NCBI RefSeq assembly: GCF_000832065.1
Contig: NZ_JXQM01000007.1
Span: 62,001-126,000 of the forward strand
Source of the DNA: Nitrosospira sp. NpAV
GTDB taxonomy: Bacteria > Pseudomonadota > Gammaproteobacteria > Burkholderiales > Nitrosomonadaceae
DNA length: 64,000 bases
Reading direction: 5' to 3'
Position numbers and translations under genes: made by a program. Below the pieces are notes generated by a model. That model worked only from the letters and a program-made list of their open reading frames with translations. It was not told the origin of the DNA and ran no database searches. This document shows, piece after piece, positions 27,120 through 35,347 of the stretch (position 1 is the stretch's first letter; each line of letters starts with the position of its first letter).

Positions 27120-28116
27120 ATTTATCAGTGGGCGATTTTTCGTCTGGTAGGACGCTTTGGCCTAATTGGACAATATCGCTTGATCCAGTCCAGGCAGCGG
27201 CATAGGTATGGTTCTTGCCATAGGAGTTATTCCAGATGGTATTCGGAATTCCCATCAGGCAAGCCAGAAGGTGGGCGTGCAGCCTATCAGTGGTGATTAT
27301 GTCAAACCGGCTGAATAGATGAACAGCGTCATCGATGAATTTACCTACGTACTCGACCCATAAATCCAGTCCATGGCTGACTCGTGCAAGACTGAAGTGC
27401 ATCAAGTGCAATGCACGCAATAAACGACATGCCCTTTGAATCCGGCGCTTCTCACTGCGCTGGAATAACTCTTCCCAGTCAGCACGCAGGTCAAAATCCG
27501 TTGCGATGGCATTCGCACGCTCCTTATCGACTCTCATGAGCGCGAGATGGCGGCTTTCAGGATGCCGGGAACGCTGTATAGGCCATAACTGATGCGCCAT
27601 ATCAGGTAGGAGATATACGTGCCGGGACATAGGTAGCGCAAGTTCATACGATGACCGGTCTCTGACGCAAATATGCAGGTCCGGATGCTGCGAAAAGGTT
27701 TTACAACACTCCTCGTATGCGTCCTTGGAGCGAAAATGGATGGTCTGGGGAAGAATGATTATTCTGTTCCTTGGCAGCGCCTGAATCACGCTGTGACGAG
27801 CCTGTTGGTGTCCGTCATAGAGATCGCCAAAATTTCCTCCACCTTGAAACACAATCACATCATTAGGAAGCGCCCACCTTGTGCGATAGCTGAAATAAGC
27901 TGCCTTAACACCAATTCTTATTTGATAGCGCTCGAAGAAGCGTAGCGTGCCGGACATGATCAACAGATCCCCTATGTTTCTGTGCATGGGAATATCAAGA
28001 TAGTGCACGCGATCTGCTCCAATCAGAGCAGCGAGGACATCATGCTCATCCGCAAGCGATTGCATTACTTCGGCATGATTGTTTTTCATTGCTAGTGCGG
28101 ATTCCCTATATCTCAT
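27097..28116 (-). CDS. polysaccharide pyruvyl transferase family protein
   Basis: 339 residues. Members add a pyruvate ketal from phosphoenolpyruvate to sugars of exopolysaccharides or cell-wall polymers. Diagnostic blocks are MHRNIGDLLIMSGT near residue 44, VIVFQGGGNFGDLYDGHQ near 90, ICVRDRSSYE and the C-terminal TTDRLHAHLLACLMGIPN with NSYGKN. ATG 28116 has GGGAG five bases upstream. It appears to be the first gene of a minus-strand operon that continues into the QueC-like gene, the CCxxC ORF and the Mur-ligase-like gene. Substrate sugar unknown. Confidence 0.85.
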   Translation of the reverse strand: MRYRESALAMKNNHAEVMQSLADEHDVLAALIGADRVHYLDIPMHRNIGDLLIMSGTLRFFERYQIRIGVKAAYFSYRTRWALPNDVIVFQGGGNFGDLYDGHQQARHSVIQALPRNRIIILPQTIHFRSKDAYEECCKTFSQHPDLHICVRDRSSYELALPMSRHVYLLPDMAHQLWPIQRSRHPESRHLALMRVDKERANAIATDFDLRADWEELFQRSEKRRIQRACRLLRALHLMHFSLARVSHGLDLWVEYVGKFIDDAVHLFSRFDIITTDRLHAHLLACLMGIPNTIWNNSYGKNHTYAAAWTGSSDIVQLGQSVLPDEKSPTDKYGETQNT

Positions 28117-28531
28117 ATGCAGCTCCCATCAAAGCCAGAAGATAGCTCTCAGCTCCTACCGCATCACGAAGTGTAAAAGCATCTCTCCCACGCTTTGTTT
28201 CTGTCAGACGAACGAGCAACACGATGAACCAAGATAGGTTGCTCATACTGTAGCTCATCCTTGGAATATACAGCCTATACCTTGGCAAGACAGGTTGAAT
28301 TTTCCTTGATGGGGAAAACAATGACTACCTGCAAGATTTTACAGCTATTGGGAAATGCATTTGCATGATGTAATATAGCATATCTCTCTTAACCCATGGA
28401 TTTATTAAGATATTTGGCGAATATTCCGCTACCGGATCAGTCCGGATGAGCGCTCTCATTCGCTACCGGATTTCGCGTTCTTCTTTTAAGATTTTTCTGA
28501 GACTCTTGCTCATAGGAATGCAAACATAGAC
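28117..28531. other. divergent region between pyruvyl transferase and glycosyltransferase
   Basis: About 415 bases separating two divergent genes, so it should hold both promoters. It contains an 11-base direct repeat CGCTACCGGAT at 28427-28437 and 28461-28471, 34 bases apart, a possible operator. A 71-residue minus-strand frame (28106-28321) is weakly coding-like and ends inside the pyruvyl transferase start; it may be a leftover N-terminal piece and I do not call it as a gene. Confidence 0.5.
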
Positions 28532-29644
28532 ATGCAAAATACGGACTCTTTACTAGCTCGTCTGGAAAAATTCGTAAGGAAGAAATTAGTTTTACGTGGA
28601 AAGCTCTTATGGGCTCGAATCAAATTCGAAATTCTGGGTCAGGCTGCAGGTCGATCAGAACTGAAGACAACGCTCATCTCAATGATAAGAAATGAGAAGG
28701 ACATCCTCGAGGCCTTTTGCGCGCATACCTCGTGCCTGTTTGATCGCGTTATTCTCATTGACCATCTCTCGTCCGATGGCACCAGGGAATATATAAAGCT
28801 TTTGTCAGAGAAAAGCTCCAATATCGAGTATTACTGCTTCGACGATCCTGGCTACTATCAGTCCGAACTGATGACCTGGACAGCACACCAGCTTGTGGAC
28901 AATAAAATGCCCGGATGGATATTCTTTCTCGACGCAGATGAGTTCTTGCCCTTTAAATCGAAGGAGGAGTTCGACGGCACGCTGTCAGAGCTCAGTCGAT
29001 TTCCAGCAATCTCCATGCCGTGGCTCAATCTGATTCCTTTGGACATGGAAAGTGGCAGGGTAATCGATGGGGTTTTTCTGAAACCTCCCAAACCTTCCCG
29101 TTTTAGAAAGATCGCTTTCCAACCCAACCGCATTCCTTTGAATGATTACTTTGTTGCGCAGGGAAATCATGACATATTCGTGGGAAGCAAGTCCTTGTGT
29201 ATAAGAGTTCCGGCCAAAAACAGTTTCCCGATTTACCATTTGCCAATACGGACAAAACAGCAATTTCGAGAAAAAATTAGATGTGGAGTCGAAGCATATC
29301 AACATATGGGTAGTCGTCGGCAGCGAACAAACGGTTTTCATTGGGATGAGATTCACTGCATTATGGAAACCACCAGCCTTACGGACGAAATGATGATGGG
29401 AATTGCAGCCCAATACAGCGACACCTTGCAGCCACCTTACGAGAAAAGCATTGATGATTTACTAAAACATGGCTACTGCGAAATGAAGATGGAGATATGC
29501 GGTTCCAAAGCCATGATCCCCTTCCCTGGCCAAAGCATTGCTAAAAATGACCATCCTTCTATAGGGACAAATATTGGTCGATCAACAAGTGACCCAAAAA
29601 TAGACTTTGACCGATCAATGGATTCCATGAGAATAACTGCGTAA
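28532..29644 (+). CDS. glycosyltransferase family 2 protein
   Basis: 370 residues. After a basic N-terminal helix, ISMIRNEKDILEAFCAHTS and VILIDHLSSDGTREYI form the nucleotide-sugar binding start of a GT-A fold (Glyco_tranf_2_4-like), and WIFFLDADEFLPF holds the DxD motif near residue 133. The C-terminal third with FREKIRCGVEAYQ is common in such enzymes acting on surface glycans. It is read divergently from the pyruvyl transferase operon, and shared location suggests it serves the same surface structure. Donor and acceptor sugars cannot be told. Confidence 0.8.
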   Translation: MQNTDSLLARLEKFVRKKLVLRGKLLWARIKFEILGQAAGRSELKTTLISMIRNEKDILEAFCAHTSCLFDRVILIDHLSSDGTREYIKLLSEKSSNIEYYCFDDPGYYQSELMTWTAHQLVDNKMPGWIFFLDADEFLPFKSKEEFDGTLSELSRFPAISMPWLNLIPLDMESGRVIDGVFLKPPKPSRFRKIAFQPNRIPLNDYFVAQGNHDIFVGSKSLCIRVPAKNSFPIYHLPIRTKQQFREKIRCGVEAYQHMGSRRQRTNGFHWDEIHCIMETTSLTDEMMMGIAAQYSDTLQPPYEKSIDDLLKHGYCEMKMEICGSKAMIPFPGQSIAKNDHPSIGTNIGRSTSDPKIDFDRSMDSMRITA

Positions 29645-29830
29645 CAATGTGCACTAGGACAAAATTTCGGATTTTGGCCTAAGGTAGCCATCGGGAAATC
29701 TCGTGGGGCTTAACCGGAAAGATACCCATTCTTGTATGGCAATCTAAAGGTACCTTTCGGATTGCAGATACTGCGCAGTAATGAGCAGTCGACGAATTTC
29801 AAGTAGACAATCCAGAAGTAGAGTTTTTCC

Positions 29831-30183
29831 CTTTGGGGGGTGTTCCCAGGCGCGGCATCTACGACAACATGAAGACCGCCGTGGACAAGGTCTACAGAAG
29901 TAACGGTCATGTTGTCAATACACGCCTCTTTGCCATGGCGGCACACTATCTGTTCGATCCCGACTTCTGCAATGTTGCCTCGGGCTGGGAGAAGGGGTAT
30001 TGTTGAGAAGAACGTGTAGGAAGCGCGCCGGCATATCTGGATGGATGTCATGCAGCAGCGTTTCAGCACGTTCGAGGAATTGAATGCCTGGCCTGCCCGT
30101 TGCCGCGCCTTGTGGTCGAGAGTGTGCGGCATCCGGAGCATGGCGGCATTACCGTTGCTGACGTGCTCGAACAGGTACAGATC
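29831..30183 (+). pseudogene. IS21-family transposase (istA) C-terminal remnant
   Basis: Fragments in shifting frames read GGVPRRGIYDNMKTAVDKV, then LFAMAAHYLFDPDFCNVASG and WEKG, followed after a frameshift by VEKNV, then a stop, MDVMQQRFSTFEELNAW in a further frame and RHPEHGGITVADVLEQ. These are consecutive blocks of the IstA transposase C-terminal half. At least two frameshifts and an internal stop make it non-functional; the N-terminal half and istB are missing. Its end fuses into repeat copy 2, since the VLEQ codons run into CAGGTACAGA. Confidence 0.75.
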
Positions 30184-30262
30184 CTTCATAAAGAATCAGG
30201 TCATTATTTTATATAGCCGCTAACCATGCGGCTTTTTTATCTCGCATTGCTGCAATTTACTT
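30168..30262 (+). repeat. terminator-containing repeat, copy 2
   Basis: Matches copy 1 from GAACAGGTACAGA through TTCATAAAGAATCAGG and the identical AGCCGC/GCGGCT hairpin (30215-30233) with six T residues. About ten bases after CAGGTACAGA, including the yicC stop, are deleted relative to copy 1. The similarity fades after GCTGCAATTTAC. Confidence 0.75.
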
Positions 30263-30292
30263 AAAGGGTGGCGCGTTTAGTCTAAGGGGACT

Positions 30293-30321
30293 GTAAAAGC
30301 CGCTGACCAGGCGGCTTTTAC
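30293..30321 (-). terminator. perfect hairpin downstream of the small lipoprotein gene
   Basis: Eleven-base perfect inverted repeat GTAAAAGCCGC/GCGGCTTTTAC with a seven-base loop. On the minus strand it gives a stem with a T-run inside its 3' arm, 22 bases after the lipoprotein stop, and it could also act in the other direction. Its core equals that of the repeat hairpins nearby. Confidence 0.7.
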
Positions 30322-30343
30322 GTCACGTGCCATTTTACTTAGA

Positions 30344-30508
30344 TCAGTATTGTTTCTCTGGAACCACGATGACTTTCTCGCTGGTACCGGATGGACCTTG
30401 CTGTCCTTGGGGTCCCTGTGGTCCAGGAGTGCCTCTGGAGCCAATTGCTATGCATCCACTCAGCCCGGTCAACATTACCAATACCGCAAACAGTTTTAAG
30501 TTTTTCAT
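30344..30508 (-). CDS. small collagen-like lipoprotein
   Basis: A 54-residue protein. It begins with MKNLKLFAVLVML and the lipobox LSGC (Cys19), so it should be lipid-anchored. The mature part is only 36 residues and contains a collagen-type Gly-x-y run, GTPGPQGPQGQQGPSG, followed by TSEKVIVVPEKQY. AAGGA lies seven bases before the ATG and a hairpin terminator follows the stop, so the gene is well formed. Short Gly-x-y segments can make triple helices or act as flexible spacers; its role is unknown. It lies just inside the far boundary of the island. Confidence 0.75.
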   Translation of the reverse strand: MKNLKLFAVLVMLTGLSGCIAIGSRGTPGPQGPQGQQGPSGTSEKVIVVPEKQY

Positions 30509-30759
30509 TAGACTTTCCTTTTTTAGTGGTTAATATCATAAGGAAAAATAACCTAATGTTGGGCTTGTAACAGTTTGCTACCGCACATTCAGCCGCTTTT
30601 ATTCCATGTTTTGTATGGATGATGGAGAATCGTGGGGGTGCCTTGCTACCTGATAAGCGGTTTGGAATGATCTCTCAGGCATGCTTATGCCAAGCATAGT
30701 GCTCGCGGGATTCAAAGATAAGGTAGAATCTTTCCCTGCCCATCAGATTGAGAATTCTC

Positions 30760-31191
30760 ATGAGCAATTCCCTGCACATTGTGTGTCCCCACTGTCAGGC
30801 GGTTAACCGCGTACCCGCTGGACGGCTCGAGCAGCAACCCAATTGCGGACAATGCCATCAGCCGTTGTTCACCGGTAGTCCGGTGGAGTTAACCGCCACT
30901 ACGTTTGGCAGACATCTCGCCCGCAACGACATTCCGGTGCTGGTCGATTTCTGGGCGCCCTGGTGCGGGCCTTGCAAAATGATGGCGCCAGCCTTCGAAC
31001 AAGCGGCGGTCATGCTGGAGCCGCATGTCCGGCTGGCGAAGGCCAATACCGAGGCCGAGCCAGCGTTGGGTGCGCAATATCATATCCGCAGCATTCCGAC
31101 ACTCGCTCTTTTTAGGGACGGTCGCGAGGTTGCGCGACAGTCTGGTACCATAGCAGCGCAAGATATTGTGCGCTGGGTTCAGTCCCGCTAG
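30760..31191 (+). CDS. trxC: thioredoxin 2 (zinc-binding)
   Basis: Cytoplasmic thiol-disulfide reductase of the TrxC type. The 143-residue protein starts with a zinc ribbon (Cys9, Cys12, Cys29, Cys32 in CPHC and CGQC) before the thioredoxin fold with the active site WCGPC at 68-72 and cis-proline in RSIPTLALF. ATG 30760 is chosen over the in-frame TTG at 30748 because homology starts at the IVCPHC block. It is followed after 44 bases by gmk, and marks the return to core genes after the island. Confidence 0.94.
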   Translation: MSNSLHIVCPHCQAVNRVPAGRLEQQPNCGQCHQPLFTGSPVELTATTFGRHLARNDIPVLVDFWAPWCGPCKMMAPAFEQAAVMLEPHVRLAKANTEAEPALGAQYHIRSIPTLALFRDGREVARQSGTIAAQDIVRWVQSR

Positions 31192-31235
31192 AAACCAGCG
31201 GCAGATTGCTACACTTTGGAAGAAACCATTACAAA

Positions 31236-31862
31236 ATGACGTGGGGTAATTTATTCATTATCAGCGCCCCCTCAGGCGCCGGAAAAACAAGCCTGGTTAA
31301 GGCATTGCTAAAAACCGGCATCGACTTGCGCTTGTCGGTTTCATACACCACGCGGCCAGCGCGTCCCGAAGAGGTGGATGGGCGTGATTATCATTTTATA
31401 AGCCAGGAAGCTTTCGAGCGGAGATTAAACCAGCATGAGTTTTTGGAAAGCGCTGAGGTTTACGGAAATTTCTATGGCACTTCACAAAAATGGATAAATG
31501 AAACCATCCTGGCGGGACACGATATTTTGCTGGAAATCGACAGCCAGGGTGCGCAACAGGTGCGGCGCGCTTTTCCCAGAGCGGTGGGAATTTTTGTTCT
31601 GCCACCATCGCCGGAGGCGCTGGAAACGCGCTTAATGCAGAGGGGCCAGGATAGCCTGGAAGCAATTACGCGGCGTCTCGCAGCTGCCCGTGAAGAGATG
31701 GCTCATATGAGCGAATATGATTATGTTATCATCAATGAGAAGCTGGACCGGGCATTGCAGGATTTGACCTGTATCGTACACGCCGAGCGCTTGAGGGCAT
31801 GCAGGCAGCTTGATCGCCATCGTGACCTGATAACACAATTCGAAAGAATGCCCGTTCTATAA
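31236..31862 (+). CDS. gmk: guanylate kinase
   Basis: Phosphorylates GMP to GDP; essential for GTP supply. From ATG 31236 it has 208 residues with the P-loop SAPSGAGKTSLVK (10-22), the GMP-binding SVSYTTRPARPEEVDGRDYHF and YGNFYGTSQKWI, and ILLEIDSQGAQQVRRAFP. The frame extends to 31206 without conserved residues, so the internal ATG is used. gmk, rpoZ and spoT in this order form the usual guanine-nucleotide and stringent-response cluster, normally preceded by yicC. Confidence 0.97.
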   Translation: MTWGNLFIISAPSGAGKTSLVKALLKTGIDLRLSVSYTTRPARPEEVDGRDYHFISQEAFERRLNQHEFLESAEVYGNFYGTSQKWINETILAGHDILLEIDSQGAQQVRRAFPRAVGIFVLPPSPEALETRLMQRGQDSLEAITRRLAAAREEMAHMSEYDYVIINEKLDRALQDLTCIVHAERLRACRQLDRHRDLITQFERMPVL

Positions 31863-31952
31863 ATAAAGATTTTTTGAGCTTTTTATCCGTTCTGCGCGAT
31901 GAGAAGTCAAAACAATGTTCATTTGTACCCTACATATTTTTGGAGCAAGACT

Positions 31953-32159
31953 ATGGCACGCATTACCGTAGATGATTGTTTGAAAAAAATTCCCAACCGT
32001 TTCGATATGACCCTCGTTGCGACCATTCGCGCGCGGCAGCTTTCCATCGGCGGAACCCCCATGGTGGAAGCCGCACGGGATAAGCCCACTGTAATTGCAT
32101 TGCGCGAACTGGCCCAGGGAATGGTCGGAATAGAAATTCTTACCAGTGTCCCGCTTTGA
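31953..32159 (+). CDS. rpoZ: RNA polymerase omega subunit
   Basis: Small subunit that helps fold and assemble beta-prime and forms part of a ppGpp binding site in proteobacterial RNA polymerase. From ATG 31953 it has 68 residues, starting [19 protein letters not shown] and containing RARQLSIGG and the conserved [18 protein letters not shown] sits seven bases before the ATG; the upstream extension of the frame is not conserved. It lies between gmk and spoT as usual. Confidence 0.97.
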   Translation: MARITVDDCLKKIPNRFDMTLVATIRARQLSIGGTPMVEAARDKPTVIALRELAQGMVGIEILTSVPL

Positions 32160-32310
32160 TTTTGCCGGAAGCGCATCTATACTAGAAGCGGGTTCAACTC
32201 AATCCTCCAACTCAGGATATTTGCAACTGAATTTATAGACCGTCATGAGAGTGCTGCCATCCTGAGATGCCCGTACCTCTGGGCCTATCACAGTGAAGGA
32301 AGGAATTACC

Positions 32311-34455
32311 ATGCGAGCACGAGGTTTGCCGGATCCCTCTGCTACCTTACCCGAGGCGGATTTCCTGTTTACTGAATTGTCCGGCTACCTCAAGCCGGAA
32401 GATATTTCTGAGCTTCAGAACGCCTACCTTTTCAGCCAGAGCGCCCATTCCGGGCAATTCCGAAAATCCGGTGAACCTTACATTTCCCATCCGCTGGCGG
32501 TAGCCGGCATCCTCGGAAGACTACGTCTCGATCCCCAGACATTGACTGCCGCGTTGTTGCACGACGTGATGGAGGATACCCACGTTTCCAAGGCGGAGAT
32601 CAACGATAGATTTGGCAAAGCGGTGGCCGACCTGGTGGATGGGGTCTCCAAGCTCGACAAGATCGAATTCCAGACTCATGCAGATGCCCAGGCGGAAAAC
32701 TTCCGTAAAATGCTCCTGGCAATGGCGCGCGACGTGCGCGTCATACTTATCAAGCTGGCGGACCGGTTGCACAACATGCGAACGCTCGAGGCGATGCGGC
32801 CCGAGAAGCGGCGCCGCATTGCTCGCGAAACCATGGAAATCTACGCACCTATCGCCAATCGGCTGGGGCTTAATAGCATTTACCAGGAGCTACAGGAACT
32901 CAGTTTCCGATACCTTTTTCCCACACGTTACAGAGTACTGACCAACGCCACCAAGGCAGCGCGTGGAAATCGGCGTGAAGTGGTGACCAAAATTCTGGAT
33001 TCCATCAAGCAGCGTCTACAGGCGGCGGGACTGGATGCGGAGGTGACTGGACGTGAAAAACAGCTTTACAGTATCTACAAGAAAATGGCGGAGAAGCATC
33101 TCACGTTTTCCGAGGTACTCGACATTTACGGTTTTCGCGTTATCGTCAAGGACGTACCGTCTTGTTACATCGCGCTGGGGGCATTGCATAGCCTGTACAA
33201 TCCTATTCCTGGCAAATTCAAGGACTATATCGCGATTCCCAAGGCAAACGGCTACCAGTCCTTGCATAACACGCTATGGGGACCTTATGGCACACCCATT
33301 GAAGTGCAAATTCGCACCGCCGACATGCATCGGATAGCGGAGGCGGGCGTCGCTTCACACTGGCTCTACAAGAGCACCGATGCCGATCTTAATGATCTGC
33401 ATATGAAAACTCATCAGTGGTTGCAGAGCCTGCTGGAGACGCTGAGTGATTCCACCGATTCTCTGGAATTTCTGGAACATCTCAAGGTCGACCTGTTTCC
33501 TGGCGAAGTTTATGTATTTACGCCCCAAGGCAAGATATTGGCCCTGCCGAAGGATGCGACGGCGGTCGATTTTGCCTATGCGGTGCACACCGATATTGGT
33601 GACTGCTGCGTGGCCGCGAAAATAAACGGTGAGAATGCGCCACTGCGCACCCCTCTGAGGAGTGGCGATCGTGTGGAAATTGTCACGGCATCTCATGCAA
33701 AGCCCAATCCCGCCTGGCTCAATTACGTGGTTACCGGCAAGGCACGCTCGCATATCCGCCGCTTTCTCAAGACCATGCAATACGAAGAGTCGGCAAAACT
33801 GGGGGAACGTTTGCTGCATCAGGCTTTAATGTCGCTCAAGATTGATCCGCAGACGATAAATGAGGCACAGTGGGAAAAACTGGCACGCGAGAGCGGTGCC
33901 AAATCCAAAAAGGATTTATTGGCGGACATGGGACTCGGCATGCACCTGCCGGCAGTCATCGCAAGGCGTCTGGCATCACCGGGAGAATCCGCTTCCGGGG
34001 CAAATGGAGGTAATGGTGTCATCACGATACTTGGCACCGAAGGTATGGCGGTGCAGTTTGCCAAATGCTGCCGCCCGATTCCGGGGGACTCCATTGTCGG
34101 CTTCATCAAAAAAGATCAGGGATTGGTGATTCATATCCATGATTGCCCCGCAATTTCCAAAAATCGCGGTAATTCGGAACATTGGCTGGACGTGGCATGG
34201 GGTAAAGGAATTGCCAGGCATTTCGAGGTCAGTATCAAAACAATGGTAGCCAATCAGCGTGGTGTGCTGGCAAGAGTGGCGGCGGCAATCGCCGAGGCCG
34301 GTTCGAACATTGACAACGTTGCCATGGAGGGGGATGGTGCCTATACAACCATGAACTTCATGCTACAGATACGCAACCGCTATCACCTCGCGCAAGTCAT
34401 GCGCAGTCTGAGGCGTATTCCGGAAGTGGCGAAAATTACCCGTATGAAAGGCTGA
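32311..34455 (+). CDS. spoT: bifunctional (p)ppGpp synthetase/hydrolase
   Basis: Makes and degrades the alarmone (p)ppGpp. The 714-residue protein has an intact HD hydrolase domain (SHPLAVAGILGRLRLDPQTL then AALLHDVMEDT and LIKLADRLHNMRTL), the synthetase domain (REKQLYSIYKKM, YGFRVIV, NGYQSLHN), a TGS domain (VYVFTPQGKILALPKDAT) and a C-terminal ACT domain. Presence of the HD residues means it can hydrolyse; the SpoT name follows its place after rpoZ. ATG 32311 has AAGGAAGG about eight bases upstream, better than the GTG at 32293. Confidence 0.96.
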   Translation: MRARGLPDPSATLPEADFLFTELSGYLKPEDISELQNAYLFSQSAHSGQFRKSGEPYISHPLAVAGILGRLRLDPQTLTAALLHDVMEDTHVSKAEINDRFGKAVADLVDGVSKLDKIEFQTHADAQAENFRKMLLAMARDVRVILIKLADRLHNMRTLEAMRPEKRRRIARETMEIYAPIANRLGLNSIYQELQELSFRYLFPTRYRVLTNATKAARGNRREVVTKILDSIKQRLQAAGLDAEVTGREKQLYSIYKKMAEKHLTFSEVLDIYGFRVIVKDVPSCYIALGALHSLYNPIPGKFKDYIAIPKANGYQSLHNTLWGPYGTPIEVQIRTADMHRIAEAGVASHWLYKSTDADLNDLHMKTHQWLQSLLETLSDSTDSLEFLEHLKVDLFPGEVYVFTPQGKILALPKDATAVDFAYAVHTDIGDCCVAAKINGENAPLRTPLRSGDRVEIVTASHAKPNPAWLNYVVTGKARSHIRRFLKTMQYEESAKLGERLLHQALMSLKIDPQTINEAQWEKLARESGAKSKKDLLADMGLGMHLPAVIARRLASPGESASGANGGNGVITILGTEGMAVQFAKCCRPIPGDSIVGFIKKDQGLVIHIHDCPAISKNRGNSEHWLDVAWGKGIARHFEVSIKTMVANQRGVLARVAAAIAEAGSNIDNVAMEGDGAYTTMNFMLQIRNRYHLAQVMRSLRRIPEVAKITRMKG

Positions 34456-34456
34456 G

Positions 34457-34576
34457 TCAACCGTATTTGCTCCAAATCCCACAGGTTTTCCCGTCCTCAG
34501 CCAACGCAAAACCGATGGCATACCACAGCTTCATCAGCGCAGGAGCTGCGACAGCGGGATTGAGTCCGGCGGTCAT
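34457..34576 (-). pseudogene. possible truncated carboxymuconolactone-decarboxylase-family gene
   Basis: A 39-residue frame beginning MTAGLNPAVAAPALMKLWYA with AAGGA eight bases before its ATG. The start resembles that of AhpD/CMD-family proteins (a MNP-x-AAP-x-LMKxW pattern), but it stops one base before the convergent spoT stop codon and lacks the catalytic CxxC part. Most likely the 5' stump of a deleted gene. The similarity is short, so this call is tentative. Confidence 0.35.
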
Positions 34577-34716
34577 GATCGGGTTCCTTCCGTTGGTTCC
34601 GACATCATGACGACGCTGAATCCGCCAATGACATGTGCGCCAACTTTTTTTGCACGTCGCCAATCCTGTCCGGTCGTCCGCTCGCTCCTACAGCGCAAGC
34701 ATTGCGTTCTGAACGC

Positions 34717-35211
34717 TCACATCTTCTCTCCAGGGAGTTCGCTGGCTTGCTTTACCCAGTTGGCGAATTGCACCTCATCGAATCGGTCTTCGTAGATGTC
34801 GAGATAACGCACGTTCTTGTGCTTAGACTCACCATGAGGAAGAGGACGCAGGGACACGCCGTTGAGGAAGGTGACCTTGATGTACTTCGTGAAGCAATGA
34901 AAACTGAGAAACCAGCCGTCACCCTCGACGCCGTAGAAGGGCGAGTTCCATTTGACTGCCTTGCTCACGCTGGAAACGGTGCGTTCGATGACGCCGTCCA
35001 GGCGACGCCCGATGTCGCTTTTCCAGCCCGGCATGGTCGCGATGTAGGCCTGCACTGGAGCATCGCCGTACCCCTTGGCGATCTGAGGATTGCCACCCGA
35101 GAGGAGGATGCCTTTGCCGGACTGCGCATTGGGTACCGTCTTGCGTGATTTGGCGGTCTTCTCGTTTTTCCGTGCAATCTTCGTTAGCTTATCCGGCGTC
35201 TCTTCGGCCAT
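34717..35211 (-). CDS. DUF1801 domain protein
   Basis: 164 residues. After a basic low-complexity N-terminus (KIARKNEKTAKSRKT), a YdhG-like DUF1801 fold follows: DAPVQAYIATMPGWKSDIGRRLD, KAVKWNSPFYGVEGDGWFLSFHCF and KYIKVTFLNG, ending in a helix of the form RFDEVQFANWVKQA. The family resembles Fe-S scaffold-like SufBD-associated folds and is mostly uncharacterised; it is often found as an isolated gene. No operon partner is visible. Confidence 0.8.
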   Translation of the reverse strand: MAEETPDKLTKIARKNEKTAKSRKTVPNAQSGKGILLSGGNPQIAKGYGDAPVQAYIATMPGWKSDIGRRLDGVIERTVSSVSKAVKWNSPFYGVEGDGWFLSFHCFTKYIKVTFLNGVSLRPLPHGESKHKNVRYLDIYEDRFDEVQFANWVKQASELPGEKM

Positions 35212-35347
35212 TCACATGTTCCAGCTCAATGAGAACTTCTTTCGGGAGAATCCCTGGAGATTAAAAATTATTGGGTCGAGGCGGATTATTGTTTTCGGGG
35301 CGTGTTGGCGGGGAGGAACCCGCTCTCCAGGATCCCGATCCCGCGTA

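Larger units (their letters stand above)
22870..30740. mobile_element. accessory island between yicC and trxC-gmk
   Basis: About 7.9 kb of A/T-richer DNA inserted at a place where yicC and gmk are normally adjacent. It has repeat copies close to both ends (22841 and 30168), an IS21 remnant, degraded genes, and a surface-glycan or peptide-modification gene set. No integrase or intact transposase remains. The exact right border is unclear; the small lipoprotein gene could be on either side. Confidence 0.7.

Noticed and set aside
24571-28116. Qat or CBASS defence system
   Set aside because: A QueC-like protein is present, but there is no QatA ATPase, TatD nuclease, cyclase or effector nearby.
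28106-28321. 71-residue minus-strand frame before the pyruvyl transferase
   Set aside because: Weakly coding-like, but it has no clear ribosome site or homology and overlaps the start of a well-supported gene.
29710-30189. 159-residue minus-strand frame
   Set aside because: Antisense to the istA remnant, with no ribosome site and no recognisable pattern.
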